This document shows positions 54,673 to 64,000 of a stretch of DNA of 64,000 bases, in pieces; within the stretch, counting starts at the first letter, position 1; each line of letters starts with the position of its first letter. This stretch comes from Shewanella olleyana (GTDB taxonomy: Bacteria > Pseudomonadota > Gammaproteobacteria > Enterobacterales > Shewanellaceae), in the NCBI RefSeq assembly GCF_023283825.1, contig NZ_JAKILD010000023.1:22135-86134 (forward strand), in the 5' to 3' direction. A model generated the notes under the pieces. It saw only the letters and a program-made list of their open reading frames with translations. It had not been told where the DNA came from and searched no databases. A program made the position numbers and the translations under genes.

Positions 54673-56115
54673 CTACTTAGCAGATTCAACTGGTTTATTT
54701 TTCCAGATGCCATCTTCAAGTTGATCAGCAAGTTCTGGGAATTTGTCAGTATCAAAAACAGGCTCTTCACCAGCTTTAACTTGTTGACGGTAATCATTAA
54801 TCACTCGTACAGCTAAACCTGATAATAATAGTAAAGCAATCATGTTTACTAAAGCCATTAAGCCCATTGATACATCAGCAAGGTTCCACACGATGTTAAT
54901 TTTTGCAATCGCGCCGAACATCACCATACCCAATACAGCTAAACGGAATAACGGCAGTGCGCCTTTCTTGTTACCAGAAAGGAACATAACGTTGGTTTCT
55001 GCATAAGAGTAGTTAGCAATAATAGAAGTAAAGCAAAATAGTAAAATTGCAAAAGCAATGAATGCTCCGCCCCAGTCACCAACATGAGATGACAACGCAT
55101 TAATTGTCATTTCAATACCATCGCCACTTCCAGCAGCATCACCTGATAATAAGATAATTGCAGCAGTAGCCGTACAAATGACGATAGTGTCAAAGAATAC
55201 ACCCATCATTTGCATATAACCTTGAGATGCTGGGTGGTTAGGGTTTGGAGAGGCACTCGCAGCGATGTTTGCTGCACTACCCATACCCGCTTCATTCGAG
55301 AATAAGCCGCGAGCAATACCCGCCTGCATAGCTTGAGCAATACTGTATGCAACAGCGCCACCAGCGGCTTCTTGCCAACCAAACGCGCTCTTAATCACAA
55401 GCATAAACACTGCTGGTAATTGCTCAATATTCATTAAGACAACAACTAATGCAATTGCAATGTAAGCTAGTGCCATAATAGGTACGATGACCTCAGACAC
55501 TTTAGCAACCTTCTTAAGGCCACCAACAATAACAACACCGCTTAATATTGCGATAGCAATACCAACATAAACAGGGTCAAAACCAAATACAGCTGTCATC
55601 GCGCCAGTAATGGTGTTCGCTTGAACTGCGTTGAAAACAAGACCGAAACAGATAATCAGTAAGATTGAGAATAAAATCCCCATCCAGCGCTGACCTAAGC
55701 CTTTTTCCATATAATAAGCAGGACCACCGCGATACTGTCCGTCAGAATCTTTTACTTTATAAACTTGCGCTAAAGTCGATTCAATCATTGCCGTTGCCAT
55801 ACCGAGTACAGCGATTGCCCACATCCAGAAAACAGCGCCTGGACCTGCCATACCGATAGCAACAGCAACACCAGCCATGTTACCAGCACCTACACGAGCA
55901 GCCATACTCGTACAAAATACTTGGAAAGAGGATAGACCATGACGGCCAGGACGACGGCTAATCGCAAGGATCTTTAAGCCGTGTGTAAAATGAGCTATTT
56001 GGATGAACCCTAAACGGATAGTAAAAAATAAACCTGCGCCTACTAGCCCATAAACTAACAATTTACCCCAGAGTAAATCGTTCATGAAATTCACAATCGT
56101 TTCTAACATTGCCAT
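54673..56115 (-). CDS. alsT: Sodium:alanine/glycine symporter (AGCS family)
   Basis: 480 residues and about 11 membrane helices. FCTSMAARVGAGNMAGVAVAI, GAVFWMWAIAVLGMATAMIE and IARGLFSNEAGMGSAANIAA are the AGCS signatures. It imports alanine or glycine with Na+. The start follows AAGGAA at 11 bases. It is divergent from phosphoketolase across a 546-base gap. Confidence 0.95.
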   Translation of the reverse strand: MAMLETIVNFMNDLLWGKLLVYGLVGAGLFFTIRLGFIQIAHFTHGLKILAISRRPGRHGLSSFQVFCTSMAARVGAGNMAGVAVAIGMAGPGAVFWMWAIAVLGMATAMIESTLAQVYKVKDSDGQYRGGPAYYMEKGLGQRWMGILFSILLIICFGLVFNAVQANTITGAMTAVFGFDPVYVGIAIAILSGVVIVGGLKKVAKVSEVIVPIMALAYIAIALVVVLMNIEQLPAVFMLVIKSAFGWQEAAGGAVAYSIAQAMQAGIARGLFSNEAGMGSAANIAASASPNPNHPASQGYMQMMGVFFDTIVICTATAAIILLSGDAAGSGDGIEMTINALSSHVGDWGGAFIAFAILLFCFTSIIANYSYAETNVMFLSGNKKGALPLFRLAVLGMVMFGAIAKINIVWNLADVSMGLMALVNMIALLLLSGLAVRVINDYRQQVKAGEEPVFDTDKFPELADQLEDGIWKNKPVESAK

Positions 56116-56433
56116 TGCTTTAATTATTCCTTGGAATAACTTTATTTTGCAGAAAGTCAGCCTGTATTGAATTACCCCAATGGCTTATAGCTTCAGACAA
56201 AATAAAATTATCGTATTATTTTAATAAAAACACTCAAGCTCCAAATCAGCAGTCCTGAAAAGATTGTCGATCTAGATAGCGTTTTTGCGAGCGAAAATAT
56301 TAGTTATTTATTATTTAGGATTTGATCGAGTTAACTTTACTTTTTTTAAGCACGAATGCCTAGCAAACTTTCTCAATTCATTATCTCTGATTTTTTCGGA
56401 GCAAAAAACTAGCATAGATGATCTGCAGCGTCA

Positions 56434-56449
56434 GGTGATCTTTATCACA
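56434..56449. promoter_or_regulatory. Candidate CRP site
   Basis: GGTGATCTTTATCACA; the reverse complement TGTGATAAAGATCACC matches TGTGA-N6-TCACA in 9 of 10 positions. It lies about 215 bases before phosphoketolase and 320 before alsT. I see no other clear element in 56116-56643. Confidence 0.55.
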
Positions 56450-56661
56450 CTTATCTAATTAGCCGACTTTACCCTCATCTCAAATAACAAACTTAGGCTT
56501 TGTATCGCAAAAGAATTAACACTAATTCAACCTTCACCCATTTTTTTAATAAAAAATAATAATAAAAAGTTAGACAAAGACCACATTATTGCAACTATTT
56601 TAAGAATACAGTGTTCTCATTGAGGGTTAAATGAATTTTTACTTTGAACATTGAGGTCAAT

Positions 56662-59028
56662 ATGACACACGCAAATGAAATCAAGTCGCTAAAGAAATTT
56701 GTTAGAGCGACAAACTTTCTCGCCACTTCTCAAATCTACTTAAAACAAAACGTACTATTTAAAAGGAATTTACAACACGAAGACATTAAGCCTAGATTAC
56801 TTGGACATTGGGGAACCTGCCCGGGAATTAACTTTGTATATGCCAACGTCAACCGCCTTATTGTTAAGCACCAAAGAGATTTCATTTACTTAGTAGGCCC
56901 AGGCCATGGTTTCCCTGCAGTACAAGCAAACCTATTTGTTGAAGGCTCATTAAGCCACTTCTATCCAGAAACCATCCCTTACAATGAAGCCGGTATCGAA
57001 GATATCTGTAAAAAGTTCTCAGCCGCATACGGTTACCCTTCTCACGCAAACCCTGAAGCACCTGGTCAAATTCTTGAAGGTGGTGAATTAGGTTACTCAT
57101 TATCTGTTGCTTGGGGCGCGGTGCTCGATAACCCTAATTTAATCGCAGCTTGTTTAGTGGGTGACGGCGAATCAGAAACTGGGCCACTAGCAGCCTCTTG
57201 GTATGCTAACCGCCTGGTTGATCCTGCAACCAACGGGGCAGTATTACCTATCGTCCACATTAATGGCTATAAAATTTCAGGCCCAACCAGAATGGGACGT
57301 ATGGATCATGAAGAACTTGATCTAGAATTCCGTGGATTAGGCTACCACCCGATTATTGTCGATGATGAACTCGAAGAAGACGTATTCATCCAAATGTCGA
57401 ATGCGATGGACTTGTCTTACGAGATGATCAACGACATACAAACCCGTGCTCGCAACGGTGAAGATGTATGCAAACCACGCTGGCCGGTTATTTTAATGCG
57501 TACAGCTAAAGGTTGGACGGGTACCGCGGAACATGGCGGTAAAAAATTAGAAGGTAACTGCGAATCGCATCAGGTTATCGTTAATAAGTGTGCAACTGAC
57601 CCAAGCCATTTAAGTGCATTAAACGACTGGTTAGACAGTTATAAATTTGATGAGTTGTGTGAAATCAATGCTGAAGGCCAAATTACCTTTGATAAAGATA
57701 TCCAATCACTCATTCCTCCTAAGCATTTATGTTGCGGTCGTCAGCATTTGAGCTATGGCGGTGAAGTGGTTCGCTCACTTGCTCAACCAGATCTTAAAAA
57801 ACTAAGCTATGGTCCAGAAGCACCTCGCGGTAGTCGAGGCGTTTCAATGTACAAAATGGGCGAATGGATGCGTGATGCATTTAAATTAAATCGCGACCAA
57901 CGCAATTTGCGTATCTTCAGCCCAGATGAAACATACTCTAATCAGCTGCAAGCGGTCTTTGAAGAAACTGACCGTTCTTGGCAGTGGCCTATTAAAAGTT
58001 GGGATCAAGACATGGCGCGAGATGGTCGTGTGATTGAACTGCTTTCTGAAAACTTACTCTTTGGTATGATGCATGGTTATACAGTAACCGGTCGTCATGC
58101 GATGTTCCCAACCTATGAAGCCTTCTCACAAGTCGTGTCTTCAATGGCGGATCAATACTGTAAATATGTATACGCAAGCCAAGGGGTGCATTTCCGTAAA
58201 CCTGTCCCTTCTTGTAATGTGGTGCTGTCATCTTTATTAGAGCGCCAAGATCATAATGGTTACTCTCATCAAAACCCATCTTTCTTAGGGGCTATGTTGG
58301 AGAAGCATCCTGATATCATTTCTGCTTATTTACCAGCAGACGGAAACACCACCCTAACCTACACCGAACGCGCTTATGAAGACCGCGACAAGTTAAATAT
58401 CCTTGTTGCGGGTAAAAAAGATTTGCCTCAGTGGTTATCGCTTGATGAATCACGTAAGCAAACTGAAGATGGTGTCATGGTGTGGGATTTCGCTTCTGAT
58501 GAAAATCCAGATGTCGTGCTTGCAGGTTGTGGTGATTATGTCACCCAAGAATGTATGGCTTCTTTGGTGCTTATCCGTGAGTTACTGCCAAGAGTCCGCA
58601 TCCGCTTTGTCAGCGTGACTGAGTTAAATAGCAATGGTCTAGGTAGTCGAGACTTCCAAGCAAAACCTTGGATGATGGATGAAATCTTTACTGAAGATAA
58701 AGGCGTAGTATTTAACTACCATGGCTACCCTAATACGATTAAGAAATTGGTATTTGACTATAAAGGTAGTCGCCGATTCAGAATCAAAGGTTATGAAGAA
58801 GAAGATTCTACCACAACACCATTTGATATGGGCGTACGTAATGGTACTTCTCGCTACCATTTAGTTATCGACATGGCTTACAAGCTGTTCCAACAAGGCG
58901 TCATCGATGAAACTCAACATGTGGCTATCACCACAGATATGCTGCAGCGATTAGTTGAACATCGTAATTACATCAAGGCAAATGGCGTTGATCCTCAAGA
59001 AATTGAAAACTGGGTTTGGACTCGTTAA
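56662..59028 (+). CDS. xfp: Xylulose-5-P/fructose-6-P phosphoketolase
   Basis: 788 residues. A thiamine-diphosphate enzyme that cleaves xylulose-5-P or fructose-6-P with phosphate to acetyl-P plus a shorter sugar phosphate. LGHWGTCPGINFVYANVNRL, YLVGPGHGFPAVQANLFVEG, CLVGDGESETGPLAASWYAN and VLAGCGDYVTQE are family landmarks. The ATG at 56662 follows GAGGT; an upstream TTG in frame is not needed. It needs an acetate kinase or phosphotransacetylase partner, not present here. Confidence 0.96.
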   Translation: MTHANEIKSLKKFVRATNFLATSQIYLKQNVLFKRNLQHEDIKPRLLGHWGTCPGINFVYANVNRLIVKHQRDFIYLVGPGHGFPAVQANLFVEGSLSHFYPETIPYNEAGIEDICKKFSAAYGYPSHANPEAPGQILEGGELGYSLSVAWGAVLDNPNLIAACLVGDGESETGPLAASWYANRLVDPATNGAVLPIVHINGYKISGPTRMGRMDHEELDLEFRGLGYHPIIVDDELEEDVFIQMSNAMDLSYEMINDIQTRARNGEDVCKPRWPVILMRTAKGWTGTAEHGGKKLEGNCESHQVIVNKCATDPSHLSALNDWLDSYKFDELCEINAEGQITFDKDIQSLIPPKHLCCGRQHLSYGGEVVRSLAQPDLKKLSYGPEAPRGSRGVSMYKMGEWMRDAFKLNRDQRNLRIFSPDETYSNQLQAVFEETDRSWQWPIKSWDQDMARDGRVIELLSENLLFGMMHGYTVTGRHAMFPTYEAFSQVVSSMADQYCKYVYASQGVHFRKPVPSCNVVLSSLLERQDHNGYSHQNPSFLGAMLEKHPDIISAYLPADGNTTLTYTERAYEDRDKLNILVAGKKDLPQWLSLDESRKQTEDGVMVWDFASDENPDVVLAGCGDYVTQECMASLVLIRELLPRVRIRFVSVTELNSNGLGSRDFQAKPWMMDEIFTEDKGVVFNYHGYPNTIKKLVFDYKGSRRFRIKGYEEEDSTTTPFDMGVRNGTSRYHLVIDMAYKLFQQGVIDETQHVAITTDMLQRLVEHRNYIKANGVDPQEIENWVWTR

Positions 59029-59060
59029 TTAAATTAAAGCGTTGCAATTAGCTTCTGTCA

Positions 59061-59088
59061 CAAAAAAGCGCCTCATGGCGCTTTTTTA
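59061..59088 (+). terminator. Terminator after xfp
   Basis: AAAAAAGCGCC / GGCGCTTTTTT stem, 4-base loop. The rest of the 370-base gap to the OmpA gene shows nothing clear. Confidence 0.95.
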
Positions 59089-59398
59089 ATATGTTTATTT
59101 TTACTATTTAATAACCCATTGAACTAAATCTATCCCTATACTGCCCTAGACAGAATTATTGAAGCTATTTATCCACTGAACTAGCATCAAAAAACAACAA
59201 CCAGAAACGATATCGCAATATAAAATCAAACAAATCCCAACATTATTCTTTCTTACTATGGAAAACCATTGAATTTACGACGATAATTACCTAGCTGGCA
59301 AAAACATAATAGGAACACCACATAAGCGTCAGCGACACTTGTAACAAACAATTCATTTACATGTGTTTTGGTGAAGTAAAATAACAATGGACTTATAT

Positions 59399-60508
59399 AT
59401 GATGAAGAACACATTAAAAGTAGTATTACTCACCTCAATGTTACCTTTTGCAGCTTCTGCTGAACAAGAGTTAACACCGTGGTACGTTGGTGGTGGCTTA
59501 GGTGTTAATAACTATGAACCTAACTGCGATCAGAAAACAATGAAAGTGTGCGGTGAAGATGACCCATATGCATGGGATGTTTTCGGTGGTTACTTATTTA
59601 ATGATTATATTGGTGTTGAGCTTGGCTACCGTGATTTAGGTCGAGCTGAATGGACTGACTATAGCAATAAACGTAACGATGTCGGCGCAAGAGGCATGAC
59701 GTTAGGTTTAGCGGCATTTATACCTATTAGTGAAAAGTGGAGTTTCTCAGCTGAAGCTGGTGCAATGAACTACCTTATTTCTAATAAGAAAAACTATAAT
59801 ACTGAATATTATAGCGACAGCGGTATCGCCCCTTACGTTGGCGTTGGCTTTGGCTATAACTTCACTCAAAACCTGAAACTACAAGCTAAATACCGTCGTT
59901 ATGAAAACTTAGATGATGACAAGTACAATACACTTGATATGGAAAGTAACTACTGGGGACTTGAACTTAGCTACCGCTTTGGCGTAGATAAACCAGCGCC
60001 AGTTGTTGCACCTATTGTCGTTGCAGCCGCACCAATCGATTCAGATAATGATGGCGTAACAGATGATTTAGATAAATGTCCTGATACACCTTCGGCTCAT
60101 AAAGTTGATGCACAAGGTTGTACTGTATATGAGGACGTACCTATTTCTTCACGTCTAGAAGGTCTATTATTCGATAATGATTCAGCTGAATTAAAACCTG
60201 AATCTAAAAAGCGTATGGATCAAGCAGCGAAATACTTAAAAGATAATCCACACACTTCAGTGGTAATTGAAGGCCATGCCTCTCATGTCGGTAACGCTGA
60301 TTACAACATGGATTTATCGGAGCGTCGTGCTCAATCTGTTGTTGATTCACTTGTTAATGACTACGGCATTGATGCGACTCGTTTAAAAGCGGTTGGTTTT
60401 GGTGAGGACCGTCCTATTATCGAAGGCACTTCAGCAGAAGCAAACAAGCAAAACCGCCGTATTGAAGCGGTAGTAAGTGGTGCAGAAAAACGCCCTGTAC
60501 TAAAATAA
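59399..60508 (+). CDS. ompA: OmpA-family outer-membrane protein
   Basis: About 369 residues. A signal peptide ends AASA/EQ. An eight-stranded barrel (about 20-190, WYVGGGLGVNNYEPN to YWGLELSYRFG) leads to a calcium-binding TSP3-type linker (DSDNDGVTDDLDKCPDTPS) and an OmpA_C peptidoglycan-binding domain (LLFDNDSAELKPESKKRM, VVIEGHASHVGNADYN, LSERRAQSVVDSLV, NRRIEAVVSG). The ATG at 59399 is preferred to that at 59387 for its compact signal peptide; neither has a strong ribosome site. Confidence 0.93.
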   Translation: MMKNTLKVVLLTSMLPFAASAEQELTPWYVGGGLGVNNYEPNCDQKTMKVCGEDDPYAWDVFGGYLFNDYIGVELGYRDLGRAEWTDYSNKRNDVGARGMTLGLAAFIPISEKWSFSAEAGAMNYLISNKKNYNTEYYSDSGIAPYVGVGFGYNFTQNLKLQAKYRRYENLDDDKYNTLDMESNYWGLELSYRFGVDKPAPVVAPIVVAAAPIDSDNDGVTDDLDKCPDTPSAHKVDAQGCTVYEDVPISSRLEGLLFDNDSAELKPESKKRMDQAAKYLKDNPHTSVVIEGHASHVGNADYNMDLSERRAQSVVDSLVNDYGIDATRLKAVGFGEDRPIIEGTSAEANKQNRRIEAVVSGAEKRPVLK

Positions 60509-60530
60509 TTTAACAGTAAACATTTATAAT

Positions 60531-60558
60531 AAAAGTCGCTGCTTGCAGCGACTTTTTA
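60531..60558 (+). terminator. Terminator after ompA-like gene
   Basis: AAAGTCGCTGC / GCAGCGACTTT stem with T-rich tail. Confidence 0.95.
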
Positions 60559-60826
60559 TTTTAAAAATTTCATTTGAAATTTAACAAACAGAATATAGGA
60601 ACCCTTACAACCACAGGGTTGTTATCGGTAACAATTATTTTAACAAGCAGGCAAAATTGCTAGACTGCTAATAAACCAGATATTAAATAACAATTTTTAC
60701 CTTTAAATCGCTCAGAATGGCGTTTTTTATGTAATTTTTTTACAAATTGTGTTGGAAAATACAGTAAAATCGCTTCTAATAACCGCATTGAACAAAATAA
60801 CTTTGTTACTTGAGAGGGAAATTTCC

Positions 60827-61780
60827 ATGGCGAACACGTTAGCTCAACTTAAAGCACTGACAACCATCGTTGCAGACACCGGCGACATCGAAGCAATTAA
60901 ACGTTACCAACCAGAAGATGCAACCACTAACCCTTCTCTGATCCTAAAAGCCGCACAAATTCCAGAGTATGCACCGCTTATTGATGACGCAATTGCATGG
61001 GCAAAAAGTCAGTCAAATAATACGGCACAGCAAGTTGAAGATGCTGGCGATAAATTAGCGGTCAATATTGGCGTAGAGATTTTAAAAATTGTTCCTGGTC
61101 GTATTTCAACTGAAGTTGATGCACGTCTTTCGTTTGATAAAGCGGGCTCTATCGAAAAAGCCCATAAGCTTATTAAGCTATATAAAGAAGCTGGGATCGA
61201 TAAGTCACGTATCTTGATTAAATTGGCTTCAACTTGGGAAGGCATTTGCGCAGCAAAACAACTTGAGCAAGAAGGTATTAACTGTAACCTGACCTTATTG
61301 TTTAGCTTTGCTCAAGCTCGAGCTTGTGCTGAAGCAGGCGTTTACCTTATTTCTCCATTTGTTGGCCGCATTTTAGATTGGTATAAAAAAGATACTGGCC
61401 AAGAGTACACAGCAGAAACTGATCCAGGTGTTGTATCTGTCACTGACATTTATGATTACTACAAGCGTCACGGATATAACACCGTCGTCATGGGCGCAAG
61501 CTTCCGTAATATTGGTGAAATCATCGAACTTGCTGGTTGTGACCGTCTTACTATCGGCCCTGCACTACTTGAAGAATTGGCTAACACTGACATTGCTATT
61601 ACTCAGAAGCTTAAGACTGCGACTTCTGTTGAAGCCGCGCCAACACCGCTCACTGAAGCACAATTCCGCTGGGAATATAACCAAGACCCTATGGCAGTTG
61701 ATAAACTTGCTGAAGGTATTCGTAATTTTGCCATTGACCAAGGAAAGCTAGAGGTCATGCTAAACGAGAAACTTGGTTAA
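60827..61780 (+). CDS. tal: Transaldolase
   Basis: 317 residues, the usual length of TalB. LKALTTIVADTGDIEAIKRY at the N-terminus, PEDATTNPSLILKA, the Schiff-base lysine in RILIKLASTWEG, and CNLTLLFSFAQARACAEAGV are signatures. It links the pentose phosphate pathway and glycolysis. The ATG at 60827 follows GAGAGGGA; earlier in-frame starts are artefacts. Pgi follows 25 bases later, so the two are one operon. Confidence 0.97.
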   Translation: MANTLAQLKALTTIVADTGDIEAIKRYQPEDATTNPSLILKAAQIPEYAPLIDDAIAWAKSQSNNTAQQVEDAGDKLAVNIGVEILKIVPGRISTEVDARLSFDKAGSIEKAHKLIKLYKEAGIDKSRILIKLASTWEGICAAKQLEQEGINCNLTLLFSFAQARACAEAGVYLISPFVGRILDWYKKDTGQEYTAETDPGVVSVTDIYDYYKRHGYNTVVMGASFRNIGEIIELAGCDRLTIGPALLEELANTDIAITQKLKTATSVEAAPTPLTEAQFRWEYNQDPMAVDKLAEGIRNFAIDQGKLEVMLNEKLG

Positions 61781-61805
61781 TTCGATATTCAATGGAGTGA
61801 TTTGC

Positions 61806-63443
61806 ATGACACATTTAACTCAGAGTAATACCTGGCAGCAGTTATCTCAAAATGCAGCAGCGTTACCACACATGCGAGAATTGTTTGCTCAAAACCCTGC
61901 AAGGTTTGAGCAACTGAGTGTAAAAGACTGCGGTTTATTATTAGATTATTCTAAAAATCGCGTTGATGATGAAACCCTAAGCTTGCTATTTAAGTTAGCA
62001 AAAGAAGCTGACTTAACAAACAAGATTGCCGCTATGTTTAACGGCGATATTATTAATAATACTGAAGGGCGTGCAGTGCTGCATACAGCCCTTCGTAGTA
62101 AGCCAGAACAAGTCATTATGGCTGAAGGCAATAATATCGTCCCAGAAGTACAACAAACCTTAGCCAAGATGACGCAGTTTGTTGAATCTGTCCAACAAGG
62201 CGAATGGAAAGGTTATACCGGCAAAACGATAACTGACATTGTTAGTATTGGTATTGGCGGTTCTTTCTTAGGACCTAAAATCGTTTCTCAAGCACTTCGT
62301 CCGTACTGGGTTAAAGGTCTTAATTGTCACTTTGTCGCCAATGTTGATGCCAGTTCAATTTGCGAGAAACTCAAAAATTTAGACGCTGAAACAACATTAT
62401 TTGTTATGTCGTCTAAGTCTTTTGGTACTCAAGAAACATTAACGAATACCTTGAGTGCAAAAGATTGGTTCCTAGCAAACGGCGGTTCTCAATCCGATGT
62501 CGCTAAACATTTCGTTGCAGTCACATCAAACGTTACTAAAGCAACAGGCTTTGGTATCGATGCCAAAAACATTTTCCCTATGTGGGATTGGGTAGGCGGT
62601 CGCTATTCATTATGGTCTGCCATCGGTTTACCTATCGCACTACTTGTTGGTATGGATAACTTTAAGCAATTGCTTGATGGCGCGCATCAAATGGATAACC
62701 ATTTTGCCAATACACCGCTTGAACAAAACATGCCGGTCATTACAGGGATGCTTTCAGTTCTGTATGGTAACTTCCATAATGCTCAATCTCATGTGGTATT
62801 AACTTACGATCATTACTTACGTGGCTTACCAGCTTACTTCCAACAACTAGATATGGAAAGTAACGGTAAATCGGTCATGTTAGATGGCAGCGAAGTCGAT
62901 TTTAGTACTGGGCCGGTAATATGGGGTGGTGAAGGAACAAATGGTCAGCATGCATACCACCAGCTATTGCATCAAGGTACAGCACTCATTCCTGCTGACT
63001 TTATTATGCCAATACAGAGTCATAATCCATTAGGCGAGCATCATAATCAACTTGCATCTAATTGCTTTGGGCAAACTCAAGCACTAATGCAGGGCCGCAC
63101 TTTTGATGAAGCGTTAGCTGAGCTTTCAGGTCAAGATTTACCTGATGCTGAAAAAACGCTTATCTCACAACATAAAGTGATGAGTGGTAATAAGCCAAGC
63201 AACACTATTCTAATGGACAAACTGACTCCAACGACATTAGGTTCACTTATAGCGCTTTATGAGCACAGAACCTTTGTTCAGGGCGCTATATGGCAGATAA
63301 ACTCATTTGACCAATGGGGTGTAGAGTTAGGCAAGTTACTTGGAAACGATGTACTTGATCGGATTGGCGCTGAAAATTCGGCAACAGAGCTAGATTCTTC
63401 CAGTAATGCATTAATTAATTTATATCGACAAGGTCAGATATAA
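61806..63443 (+). CDS. pgi: Glucose-6-phosphate isomerase
   Basis: 545 residues. The phosphosugar signatures are DIVSIGIGGSFLGPKIVSQA, FVMSSKSFGTQETLTN and GAIWQINSFDQWGVELGKLL. The ATG at 61806 follows GGAG; the longer frame from a TTG overlapping tal is rejected. It interconverts glucose-6-P and fructose-6-P, the latter also the product of NAG catabolism. Confidence 0.98.
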   Translation: MTHLTQSNTWQQLSQNAAALPHMRELFAQNPARFEQLSVKDCGLLLDYSKNRVDDETLSLLFKLAKEADLTNKIAAMFNGDIINNTEGRAVLHTALRSKPEQVIMAEGNNIVPEVQQTLAKMTQFVESVQQGEWKGYTGKTITDIVSIGIGGSFLGPKIVSQALRPYWVKGLNCHFVANVDASSICEKLKNLDAETTLFVMSSKSFGTQETLTNTLSAKDWFLANGGSQSDVAKHFVAVTSNVTKATGFGIDAKNIFPMWDWVGGRYSLWSAIGLPIALLVGMDNFKQLLDGAHQMDNHFANTPLEQNMPVITGMLSVLYGNFHNAQSHVVLTYDHYLRGLPAYFQQLDMESNGKSVMLDGSEVDFSTGPVIWGGEGTNGQHAYHQLLHQGTALIPADFIMPIQSHNPLGEHHNQLASNCFGQTQALMQGRTFDEALAELSGQDLPDAEKTLISQHKVMSGNKPSNTILMDKLTPTTLGSLIALYEHRTFVQGAIWQINSFDQWGVELGKLLGNDVLDRIGAENSATELDSSSNALINLYRQGQI

Positions 63444-63448
63444 ACACT

Positions 63449-63475
63449 AAAAAGCCAGCGCAAGCTGGCTTTTTT
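63449..63475 (+). terminator. Terminator after pgi
   Basis: AAAGCCAGC / GCTGGCTTT stem with 4-base loop and T tail. Confidence 0.94.
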
Positions 63476-63641
63476 ATATGCAGTACAAACTTCTCGATAG
63501 CACAAGTCTCTAAATAGTCCAGTTAAGCTTCATTAAATTGTCAGACCCTCTTAACAAATTTGAAACATAACTATTGCACTATAGCGAAGAAATATGATAC
63601 TTATTTGCATAGAGACATCATAATAACAAGGGAGGTTTACC

Positions 63642-63827
63642 ATGGATCGTTTAGACTATGGTGGTGCGCTAGACCAAGTTGTTGAAAGGCCAACTCGCTC
63701 AAAAAGCTCAAATAAAAAACGTAAGTGGCGGGAAATAGAAGCGTTAAAGGATAAACAGCGTCTACTTAAAGAACTTCAAGACATCGATACTAGTTTTGAT
63801 TTTGATTTTGAAACAATGCCACTTTAG
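63642..63827 (+). CDS. DUF3545 family small protein
   Basis: 61 residues, soluble, with a basic core (RPTRSKSSNKKRKWREIE) followed by a helical acidic end (ALKDKQRLLKELQDIDTS). It matches DUF3545, small proteins confined to marine gammaproteobacteria, of unknown function. GGGAGG lies 6 bases before the ATG, a strong ribosome site that supports real translation. Confidence 0.85.
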   Translation: MDRLDYGGALDQVVERPTRSKSSNKKRKWREIEALKDKQRLLKELQDIDTSFDFDFETMPL

Positions 63828-63869
63828 GTATTAATGACTAATTGAATAGTTATTCAAAAATCAAAATAA

Positions 63870-63892
63870 AAAAGAGCGCCATAGGCGCTCTC
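63870..63892 (-). terminator. Terminator for an incoming minus-strand gene
   Basis: GAGCGCC / GGCGCTC stem. T-rich sequence follows only on the minus strand, so it probably terminates the gene at the right edge; for DUF3545 it would be weak. Confidence 0.75.
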
Positions 63893-63905
63893 AGATTAAT
63901 GACAA

Positions 63906-63937
63906 ACCCCCACTTTTTTTAAAGTGGGGGTTTTATT
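63906..63937 (+). terminator. Terminator after DUF3545 gene
   Basis: An 11-bp stem ACCCCCACTTT / AAAGTGGGGGT with a T4 loop and T-rich tail on the plus strand. Confidence 0.88.
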
Positions 63938-64000
63938 TTATTGGTTTATACGCATTTCACGACGTTTATTTAAAAACACATCTTGAGCAATATTGTTGGT
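63938..64000 (-). CDS. 3' end of an unidentified minus-strand gene (partial)
   Basis: Twenty codons before a TAA, read from the right edge as TNNIAQDVFLNKRREMRINQ. Terminators just beyond support a real gene end. Too short to identify. Confidence 0.5.
   Translation of the reverse strand, partial: TNNIAQDVFLNKRREMRINQ

Noticed and set aside
60704..60735. Hairpin-like CGC...GCG with T tract before tal
   Set aside because: The stem has only 3-4 pairs and is too weak to call a terminator or attenuator.

Overview
The window is a chromosomal segment of a marine gammaproteobacterium, most likely Shewanella or a close relative. This rests on a complete Shewanella-type N-acetylglucosamine (NAG) locus (nagP, nagX, nagA, nagB-II, nagK, hex, TonB receptor, nagR), an ExeM-type secreted nuclease with a GlyGly-CTERM tail, the block ispH-fkpB-lspA-ileS-ribF-murJ-rpsT next to type IV minor pilin genes, and the moderately low GC content. 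Species cannot be fixed from sequence alone. No prophage, CRISPR array, rRNA or intact insertion sequence was seen.

Layout: 1-7 kb holds a 5'-truncated periplasmic arylsulfate sulfotransferase and a sugar operon (GPH symporter plus GH94 phosphorylase) behind a perfect LacI-type palindrome, then a secreted CBM9-like protein. 7-8.4 kb is a yceI/cytochrome b561 pair. 8.6-9.5 kb is a tandem duplication of a tRNA-Phe/tRNA-Thr transcription unit. 9.8-10.4 kb is a small graveyard of mobile DNA: a MITE-like element with nested hairpins abutting a frameshifted IS4-family transposase relic. 10.5-17.5 kb is a minus-strand operon of a porin-like protein and two large secreted nucleases, both with GlyGly-CTERM-like tails, probably for using extracellular DNA.

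18.5-35.4 kb is the chitin/NAG island. A TonB receptor imports NAG or chito-oligosaccharides, Hex (GH20 lipoprotein) trims them, NagP imports NAG, NagK phosphorylates it, NagA deacetylates it and NagB-II deaminates it to fructose-6-P. Four copies of a near-identical 18-bp palindrome (core GACARCGYTGTC) lie before nagP, nagK, hex and the receptor, and are the likely operators of the LacI-type NagR encoded at the right end. A flavin-dependent-halogenase-like protein and a SapC-family protein sit inside this island with no assigned role. A second MITE-like element (19-bp perfect terminal inverted repeats) has inserted between nagX and nagP, and a small hexapeptide-repeat ORF lies near the hex promoter.

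35.4-51.4 kb: glnB; two FimT/FimU pseudopilin genes convergent with pilV-W-X-Y1-E; then the housekeeping run ispH, fkpB, lspA, ileS, ribF, murJ and divergent rpsT. 51.7-64 kb: a HlyU-like dithiol ArsR regulator, an M28 peptidase, yaaA, an AGCS amino-acid symporter, phosphoketolase, an OmpA-like porin, transaldolase and glucose-6-P isomerase, a DUF3545 protein, and the 3' end of an unidentified minus-strand gene. Phosphoketolase, transaldolase and Pgi all act on fructose-6-P, the product of the NAG pathway.
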